Origin: Saliniplasma sp046497075
GTDB taxonomy: Archaea; Thermoplasmatota; Thermoplasmata; Halarchaeoplasmatales; Halarchaeoplasmataceae
Direction of reading: 5' to 3'
NCBI GenBank assembly: GCA_046497075.1
Contig: JAWOGF010000066.1
Location: 1 to 64,000 of the forward strand
DNA: 64,000 nucleotides
Below are positions 58,238-64,000 of this stretch, one piece after another. Below the pieces are notes generated by a model, which worked only from the letters and a program-made list of their open reading frames with translations, was not told the DNA's origin and did no database searches. Position 1 is the stretch's first letter. Each line of letters opens with the position of its first letter. Position numbers and translations under genes: made by a program.

Positions 58238-59494
58238 ATGTGGGACGCTAAAAAAGTTATGCTTCTTAGATTCTCATCATATGGGTTTTTAAAGAATCTC
58301 AGGTTTTTCGAGCCATTTCTTTACCTTTTCTTTTGGGCTAACGGATTAAATTATTTCCAGATAGGGGTTTTGATTTCGATTCGTGAAACGTCGACATTAT
58401 TGATGGAGACTCCTACGGGGATAATTGCCGATCTAACCGGGAGAAGAAGGGCTATGGCGACGGCTTTTGCTTCCTATATATTCTCGTTTATCATATTTTA
58501 TCAATTCAGTTCGTTCTTACTCTTTATCCCGGCAATGCTGTTATTCGCTTTAGGTGAAACTTTCCGTTCTGGCACTCATAAATCTATGATAATGGAACAT
58601 CTAGATAAAGAAGATATGTCGGGTAAAAAAGTCGAATATTATGGGAAGACTAGATCAGCCTCTCGATTGGGTTCGGCGGTCTCAGCGGTCATTGCCGGAG
58701 TAATCGTTTACTACTTCCAGAGTTACAATATCGTATTCCTTGTTACAGTATTCCCTTATATGCTTGCTTTCTTTTTGATGCTCAGTTATCCAAAAAGCCT
58801 CGATGGGGAGCCTTCTGGTGTTTCTTTTGAGAGCACTATAAAACATCTGAAAGATAGTTTTAGGCAATTTTTCGATCGTCCCGAACTCGGCAAGATGATG
58901 GTCAACGCTTCGATCTACGATTCTTTCTTTAAGATATCCAAAGATTACCTTTCACCCATAGTGCATACTTTCGCAGTCAGTTTACCTTTCCTGTTATACA
59001 TCGAAAATCAGGACCAGCGAACTGCAATAATGGTAGGTGTAGTATATTTTTTCGTCTACATGAACAGTTTTGTCTCTTCTAGAAAATCAGCGTCCTTGAT
59101 GGAAAAAACTGGAAATATATCGAAAGCTCTGAATCTCCTGTACTTCATAATGGCTTCTGCGTTTTTAGCTGTCGCTTTATTTCTTCATTTCGATATAGCT
59201 TTCCTTGCTATCGCCGCATTTTTCTTTTTATTCACCTTATACAACCTGAGAAAACCGATGGTGGTGGGTTATCTAGGTGATATAATAGAGCCAAACACTA
59301 GAGCGACACTCTTGAGCGGGCATAACCAACTTCGCTCGGTAGTAGGTATCGTGATAGCCCCAATACTCGGCTTTCTAGCCGATTCGTTCGGAATAAGCAT
59401 GGCATTTTTCTTCGGAGCAGGAGTACTTATCGTCGTCGGTTTGATCCTCCCGGTAAAAGAGGTGTCTAAACGGGTCAAACGCGATCATTCCTGA
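58238..59494 (+). CDS. Major facilitator superfamily transporter
   Basis: 418 residues with twelve predicted helices. ETPTGIIADLTGRRRAMATAF near residue 53 is the MFS motif A (G-x-x-x-D-x-x-G-R-R) between helices 2 and 3. The second half has a diverged repeat of it, LSGHNQLRSVVGIVIAPILGFLADSFG near residue 351. Looks like a drug or metabolite exporter. Its own TATA region lies just upstream. Confidence 0.85.
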   Translation: MWDAKKVMLLRFSSYGFLKNLRFFEPFLYLFFWANGLNYFQIGVLISIRETSTLLMETPTGIIADLTGRRRAMATAFASYIFSFIIFYQFSSFLLFIPAMLLFALGETFRSGTHKSMIMEHLDKEDMSGKKVEYYGKTRSASRLGSAVSAVIAGVIVYYFQSYNIVFLVTVFPYMLAFFLMLSYPKSLDGEPSGVSFESTIKHLKDSFRQFFDRPELGKMMVNASIYDSFFKISKDYLSPIVHTFAVSLPFLLYIENQDQRTAIMVGVVYFFVYMNSFVSSRKSASLMEKTGNISKALNLLYFIMASAFLAVALFLHFDIAFLAIAAFFFLFTLYNLRKPMVVGYLGDIIEPNTRATLLSGHNQLRSVVGIVIAPILGFLADSFGISMAFFFGAGVLIVVGLILPVKEVSKRVKRDHS

Positions 59495-59505
59495 TTAGAT
59501 CAATA

Positions 59506-60627
59506 TTATGCTTGAACTTTTACCAACCTGTACTCCCTGAACGCTCTGACCACCTTCATATAACCCTTATCTCGGATCATCTCGTTAAGTTCTTCATCAC
59601 CGGTATCTGCTCTAAGATAAGGCGTTTTCTTCAATTTGGTCGGGGTCGCTAATATGTAGATATTGTTCAATCCAGCTCTCTTAACGACCTCCGGACTGAT
59701 CTGCTGGTTCCCCCGTCCCAAAAAGAAACCCTGGTTACCTATCATGGAAACTACTATCTTGATACCTGCAGCATCTTTAGCGCCCTCCAATATGTCTTTT
59801 TCAGTCACGTCCAGCTGGACTATTTCTTTGTTTTTCAAGATATCCACACCTAGTATCGTATGATCTATGTCCAAAACCTTCTGGATCTCGGCTGTAGTTG
59901 AACCGGGACCCAGCACGAAGATATGATCTGGATAGTATTCAATTTCCTCGATAATGTAACTGGCGATCTCATACTTCATCTCGTCTTCTTCCACAGACCT
60001 GAAACTCTGTTTACCTAACTGAATGTAGTGTGGTTCGTAGATACTCTTGGCTTCTCCGTGTAACTTAATCTCCCAAGTACCCTCCCTATACCTATCCTCA
60101 TCTAGATCCATGATCTCAACTGTGCCGACATCAGCCTCCCCTTCAACAAAATCGTTGAACAATTGGGCACTAGATTCCGGATTGACACCGAACACCCCAC
60201 TGTGCATCTTAACACCGGCAGGGATCCCCAATATCGGCAACTTCGTTCCAACTTCTTCAAATACGTCCCTAGCGGTCCCATCCCCCCCACAGAACACTAT
60301 CAATTCCACCCCTGCTTCTAAAAACTCTCTTACAGCTTTGTGAGTATCGTTGGATATCGTTTCCCCGATATCATCTTTTGGTGGTTCGTAGACGACATTT
60401 ATTTCATCTTTAGGGAAGATCTTTTTGAGCGAATCTTCACCCATCGTGCCTTCTGCCGTGTACCATTGATGACCACTCTTGATATTCCTTAGTGCTTTCT
60501 CAGCTCTTTCTTGAGCTACTGGTTCAGCTCCACGTTCCACAGCTTCTTCGTAAACACCGTCTGTTCCTTTCAAACCGACTCTACCTCCCATCCCGGCGAT
60601 CGGGTTGATAACGAATCCTACCTTCAT
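59506..60627 (-). CDS. ATP-NAD kinase-like protein (COG3199 type)
   Basis: 373 residues. VGFVINPIAGMGGRVGLKGTDG opens the protein and VFCGGDGTARDVFEEVGTKLPILGIPAGVKMHSGVF near residue 116 contains the GGDGT motif of NAD kinase and diacylglycerol kinase. The archaeal COG3199 group (AcoX-like) is separate from the true NAD kinase and unassigned in function. Confidence 0.85.
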   Translation of the reverse strand: MKVGFVINPIAGMGGRVGLKGTDGVYEEAVERGAEPVAQERAEKALRNIKSGHQWYTAEGTMGEDSLKKIFPKDEINVVYEPPKDDIGETISNDTHKAVREFLEAGVELIVFCGGDGTARDVFEEVGTKLPILGIPAGVKMHSGVFGVNPESSAQLFNDFVEGEADVGTVEIMDLDEDRYREGTWEIKLHGEAKSIYEPHYIQLGKQSFRSVEEDEMKYEIASYIIEEIEYYPDHIFVLGPGSTTAEIQKVLDIDHTILGVDILKNKEIVQLDVTEKDILEGAKDAAGIKIVVSMIGNQGFFLGRGNQQISPEVVKRAGLNNIYILATPTKLKKTPYLRADTGDEELNEMIRDKGYMKVVRAFREYRLVKVQA

Positions 60628-60710
60628 GTTCTCAAAATATAGTAGCTCCCTCTCAAAATAAGGTTTTTGGAAGCAAGAATATATTTATTAGTTATCAGGA
60701 TTAAGTTCTT

Positions 60711-61334
60711 ATGAAGATCAACGAGATATTTTATTCACTGCAGGGAGAGGGTACCCAGATAGGACTACCCACCATATTCATCCGCACCTCAGGATGTAAT
60801 CTGAGATGCGAGTGGTGTGATACAAAGTATGCATGGGAAGCTGGGGAAGAATATACCGTTCAAGAAATCAAGAGCCAGATACGTGATTATCCGGTGAAGA
60901 GAGTTTGTATAACCGGTGGAGAACCACTGATGCAGGATGATCTACTGGATCTTGTAGATGTACTGGGCCAAACATATGAAATTTCCATAGAGACCAACGG
61001 ATCCTTGGATATAGAACAGATATCTAAAGCGGATGTCCACATATCTATGGATTACAAAACACCTTCATCCGGTATGTGTGGAGAGATGAGGGATGAGAAC
61101 ATCGACTTTTTAAAAACCACTGACGTACTCAAATTCGTTATAGCCGATAAAGATGATTACGATTTCGCTAAAGAAACGATTAAAAAGCTAGACCCGCCTT
61201 CTGAGATAGTTTTCCAGCCTGTTCACGGCATCGAATTGAAAGACCTAGCGGAGTGGGTTATAGAAGACGGTATCGACGTCAGAGTTCTCCCGCAACTGCA
61301 CAAACTGATATGGGGAGATAAAAAAAGTGTTTGA
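60711..61334 (+). CDS. queE: 7-carboxy-7-deazaguanine synthase QueE
   Basis: 207-residue radical SAM enzyme that converts carboxytetrahydropterin to 7-carboxy-7-deazaguanine, an early step to archaeosine in tRNA. The cluster motif CNLRCEWC at residues 27-34 (CxxxCxxC), FYSLQGEGTQIGLPTIFIRTSGC before it and RVCITGGEPLMQ near residue 64 are diagnostic. Other pathway genes are not in this window. Confidence 0.95.
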   Translation: MKINEIFYSLQGEGTQIGLPTIFIRTSGCNLRCEWCDTKYAWEAGEEYTVQEIKSQIRDYPVKRVCITGGEPLMQDDLLDLVDVLGQTYEISIETNGSLDIEQISKADVHISMDYKTPSSGMCGEMRDENIDFLKTTDVLKFVIADKDDYDFAKETIKKLDPPSEIVFQPVHGIELKDLAEWVIEDGIDVRVLPQLHKLIWGDKKSV

Positions 61335-61337
61335 ACG

Positions 61338-62726
61338 TCAATCACATAAGATATCTCTTTCCCTATATCCTTCACCAAGCTTCACCAATCCGTTGACTGC
61401 TGCGACTCCATCCTCCGGTGTCTCATAAACAGGTATCCCTTGGTCTTCGAGTTTCTGACTCATCATATGGCTAAATTTCCCACCTGGAGCTATAGCTACT
61501 ATGGGCTTGCCGTGCTTTTTCATGCTTACGGTTTTAGACACTATATCTTCACCGATAGCTGGTGAATGGAAAAGGAATACGACTATCAACGCATCTAAGT
61601 TTTCGTCTTTCAAAACGATATCCATTGTGATCTTGTACCTTTCAGAAGTTGCGTCTCCAACTATATCTACGGGATTGTTAAATGAGGAATGGGTTGGAAT
61701 CTTACCGGATTCGACAGCTTCTTTGAAATTCGCTCTTGTTTTTTTTGTGAATTCAGCTAATTCCAACCCTGACCAAACGAGAGAATCGGCGCACATGACA
61801 CCGACACCACCGCCGTTAGTTACAATTCCAATTTTGCCACCTTTCGCTTTTGGTTGAATTCTAAGAGCTCTTAATATCACAACTAGCTCTCGCACAGATT
61901 TCACCCGTAAAATTCCAGACTGCTTGAAAGCTGCATCGTACACCTCGTCCTTACCTGCTAGGGATGCTGTATGAGATGCCGCAGCGGATGAACCAGCACT
62001 TGTTCTACCGGATTTCAATGCAATGATAGGCTTGCTGCACTTTTTTGCAGCTTCCATGAACTTCCTCCCGTCTTTTAGCCCTTCAATATAATATGTGATG
62101 AGCTCGGTTTCATCGTCTTCACTAATATACTCTATGAAGTCCGCTTCATCCAGGTCGGCTCTATTTCCATAACTGACAAATTTGCTTATACCTATGTCTC
62201 TTTCAGAGAACCAATCCAACATCGCAGCACCGAATGCCCCACTTTGAGACAGAAAAGCAACAGAGCCTTTTTTAGGACGGGACTGTCTTTCTGGAGGGTT
62301 AAAGATTGTATCCAATCCATTCTTAGAATTGTAGATGCCCAAACAATTAGGACCGAGGAACCTCACTCCATGTTCTCTAGCTATTTCAACGACCTCTTCT
62401 TCCAGTTCTACCTCACCGGCTTCTCTAAAACCTGCGGTAACTATGATCACGTTCTCTATGCCTTTTTCACCGCACTCTTTGATGCTCTGAGGGACGAATT
62501 TAGCGGGGATGGCTATTATAGCTAGATCGATCTCATCCCCGACCTCTTTCACAGAACTGTGTGCCTGGATCCCCATAACATCATTTTCTTTGATATTGAT
62601 AGGATAGACCTGCCCATCAAACTTTTTAGTGATAGATTTCATGATAGCGTTGCCGACTTTGCCTTCTTTATTTGAAGCACCAACCACTGCCACACCTTTT
62701 GGGTTGAACAAACTGTCCAGGTTCAT
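61338..62726 (-). CDS. ADP-forming acyl-CoA synthetase, alpha subunit
   Basis: 462 residues, the length of a stand-alone alpha subunit. It binds CoA and carries the catalytic His of an ADP-forming acetate/acyl-CoA synthetase, which makes ATP from acyl-CoA. GVAVVGASNKEGKVGNAI at the start is the CoA-binding Rossmann domain; GPNCLGIYN near residue 134 and LSQSGAFGAAMLDWF near residue 164 lead to SAAASHTASLAGKDEVYDAAFKQSGI near residue 261 with the phosphorylated His. The beta (ATP-grasp) subunit must be encoded elsewhere. It fits the 2-oxoacid oxidoreductase as the next step of amino-acid fermentation. Confidence 0.92.
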   Translation of the reverse strand: MNLDSLFNPKGVAVVGASNKEGKVGNAIMKSITKKFDGQVYPINIKENDVMGIQAHSSVKEVGDEIDLAIIAIPAKFVPQSIKECGEKGIENVIIVTAGFREAGEVELEEEVVEIAREHGVRFLGPNCLGIYNSKNGLDTIFNPPERQSRPKKGSVAFLSQSGAFGAAMLDWFSERDIGISKFVSYGNRADLDEADFIEYISEDDETELITYYIEGLKDGRKFMEAAKKCSKPIIALKSGRTSAGSSAAASHTASLAGKDEVYDAAFKQSGILRVKSVRELVVILRALRIQPKAKGGKIGIVTNGGGVGVMCADSLVWSGLELAEFTKKTRANFKEAVESGKIPTHSSFNNPVDIVGDATSERYKITMDIVLKDENLDALIVVFLFHSPAIGEDIVSKTVSMKKHGKPIVAIAPGGKFSHMMSQKLEDQGIPVYETPEDGVAAVNGLVKLGEGYRERDILCD

Positions 62727-62850
62727 GATCTGTTTCCTACTGGCATCTATATGTAATCCATATATACATCTTTTGTTTATGATTAAAGGGTTAGGGGTTT
62801 GGGAAAATTATAAGTCTAGAATGTTTCAATAGGATTATTGAGAGAAAAAC

Positions 62851-64000
62851 ATGGATAGGAATGATTTTCTTTGCGTTGTGATTATATTTTTGTTATTGTT
62901 TAGCTTATTTAATGCAGGGTTTTATACCTATGATACTGATAGGTCTTATTTGTCATTGGACACATCTAGAGATGAGAAGTTATCAAACCAGAACACATCA
63001 TCTAAACCAGAAAGAAACTATCATGAAAGAACAAATGTAGAGGTATCAGATGAGATACCCTACTGGAGAGATTACGGGAGATCAATAGAGGAAATAATAT
63101 CTCCCCCTCTTGGTACCAAGATGGAAACGTCTTATACTAATGATCCAACTCGGATTGATGATATTTCTATAAACCAGAAAGTCTCAGAATTCTCAGAGAG
63201 TAAAGATTCCAAACTTGAAGATTTTGAAAATCATCCCAGGATAACGGTCAATAATGATACGGAACTTAAAGAATATGCTGATATGTACGGCTGGCCGGGA
63301 GAAGGTACAGAAAACAGACCATATATGATACAGGGTTACGCCTTCGATGGGATGGGAGGAAAACACGCGGTCCATTTTGGGAATGTCAATGATCATTTCG
63401 TCTTAAAGGAGAACTATATCTACAATTCAACAGCCTTTATGGGAGCCGGGTTGGTTTTATCTAGTACTCAGAATGCCATTATTGAAGATAATATCTTTAT
63501 AGAAAATGAAAACGGTCTAGATATATGGGGTTCTTCGAACAACACAATCGAGGGGAACGATATTTCACAAAACCAAGTTAATGGGATACTCATAGAAGGA
63601 GGGATTTATAACAATATCAATAACAATACCATATCGGATAACGATGAAGGTGCGGTTCTTTTCAACACTGAGGAGAACAATCTAGGACATAACACTATTA
63701 CCGATAATCGGTTTGGGATATCCTTAGTAGAAAACAGTGAAAAAAATAATATTTCAGCAAACACCATAGAGGGTAGTCAAAAAGGTATAACTTTACAACA
63801 TTCAGACGGTAATATTTTAGAGGAAAATTCAGTTTCAGAAGGGAGTATAGGCATCAGTATAACGTCGTCGTCACGGAATCATATAAACGGTAACATAATC
63901 GAGGGTTCGGAGGATGGAGGGATAGTTCTCACCTCCACCTTTAGTACCGTGATATCCAGCAACTCTATGGAGGAATGTGGTTTGTTCATACAGGGTAATA
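62851..64000 (+). CDS. Secreted parallel beta-helix (NosD-type) protein, truncated by the window end
   Basis: The frame from the ATG at 62851 is open for 383 codons to the end of the window. Residues 1-25 form a signal peptide or anchor (VVIIFLLLFSLFNAGFYTY). A polar region to about residue 150 is followed by tandem right-handed beta-helix turns rich in Asn and Gly, such as NIYNST-like ENYIYNSTAFMG, ENENGLDIWGSSNNTIEGNDISQ and NNNTISDNDEGAVLF, about 22 residues per turn. These are typical of NosD/CASH carbohydrate-binding or sugar-hydrolase domains on archaeal cell surfaces. The C-terminus is outside the window. Confidence 0.85.
   Translation, partial: MDRNDFLCVVIIFLLLFSLFNAGFYTYDTDRSYLSLDTSRDEKLSNQNTSSKPERNYHERTNVEVSDEIPYWRDYGRSIEEIISPPLGTKMETSYTNDPTRIDDISINQKVSEFSESKDSKLEDFENHPRITVNNDTELKEYADMYGWPGEGTENRPYMIQGYAFDGMGGKHAVHFGNVNDHFVLKENYIYNSTAFMGAGLVLSSTQNAIIEDNIFIENENGLDIWGSSNNTIEGNDISQNQVNGILIEGGIYNNINNNTISDNDEGAVLFNTEENNLGHNTITDNRFGISLVENSEKNNISANTIEGSQKGITLQHSDGNILEENSVSEGSIGISITSSSRNHINGNIIEGSEDGGIVLTSTFSTVISSNSMEECGLFIQGN

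Overview
The window is archaeal. It contains a long ribosomal-protein/SecY operon in archaeal order, with the archaeal-type proteins L32e, L19e, S4e, RNase P Rpp29, aIF1/SUI1, DUF106 and Cbf5. It also has tRNA genes without encoded CCA (one with an anticodon-loop intron), TATA-type promoters with many near-leaderless starts, and GAGGTG-like Shine-Dalgarno sites inside operons. The DNA is AT-rich and the proteins are lysine- and glutamate-rich. A lineage in or near Thermoplasmatota is my best guess, partly because the alkyltransferase-endonuclease V fusion is known from Ferroplasma; this placement is inference. A cold-shock-domain protein argues against a hyperthermophile.

Layout. 1-7.3 kb: M32 carboxypeptidase, cupin, acidic zinc-ribbon membrane protein, DUF457-like membrane protein, glycosyltransferase, metallo-beta-lactamase, sugar-nucleotide epimerase and coiled-coil protein. 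7.3-10.0 kb: four-subunit 2-oxoacid:ferredoxin oxidoreductase operon (minus strand). 10.1-16.5 kb: zinc-ribbon CPBP protease, acyl-CoA ligase with a hairpin leader, TrmI, a coiled-coil protein, MGMT-EndoV fusion and histone-deacetylase-like enzyme. 16.5-32.5 kb: a structured leader with a possible 19-codon leader peptide, then L3 to L15, SecY, DUF106, Cmk and Cbf5. 32.5-34.9 kb: tRNA-Ser (intron), tRNA-Phe, small proteins and a cold-shock protein. 35.0-37.3 kb: MATE-MarR operon with twin palindromic operators. 37.3-40.2 kb: aconitase X large subunit, small subunit fused to a Nudix domain, and an MtnA-type isomerase. 40.3-42.0 kb: membrane-embedded Cas4-like nuclease, small membrane protein, lipoprotein. 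42.2-46.0 kb: cyanophycin synthetase with a small unknown gene upstream, and convergent cyanophycinase. 46.2-51 kb: acyltransferase, alcohol dehydrogenase, racemase, tRNA-Val, CNNM-type transporter. 51-55.3 kb: Pth2, DUF99, ferredoxin:disulfide reductase, glutaredoxin, glutamine synthetase, divergent SHMT-like enzyme. 55.4-64 kb: YbjQ, GNATs, PAP2 phosphatase, MFS transporter, NAD-kinase-like protein, QueE, acyl-CoA synthetase alpha subunit, and a truncated beta-helix surface protein.

How it fits together. The metabolic genes suggest an anaerobic or microaerophilic heterotroph that uses peptides: carboxypeptidase, ferredoxin-dependent 2-oxoacid oxidation, ADP-forming acyl-CoA synthetase for substrate-level ATP, and a nitrogen reserve as cyanophycin (Asp-Arg polymer). 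Aconitase X points to the archaeal mevalonate pathway. I found no CRISPR array, insertion sequence or replication origin. The strongest leads for new biology are the L3 leader, the archaeal cyanophycin locus, the membrane Cas4-like nuclease and the AcnX-Nudix fusion.
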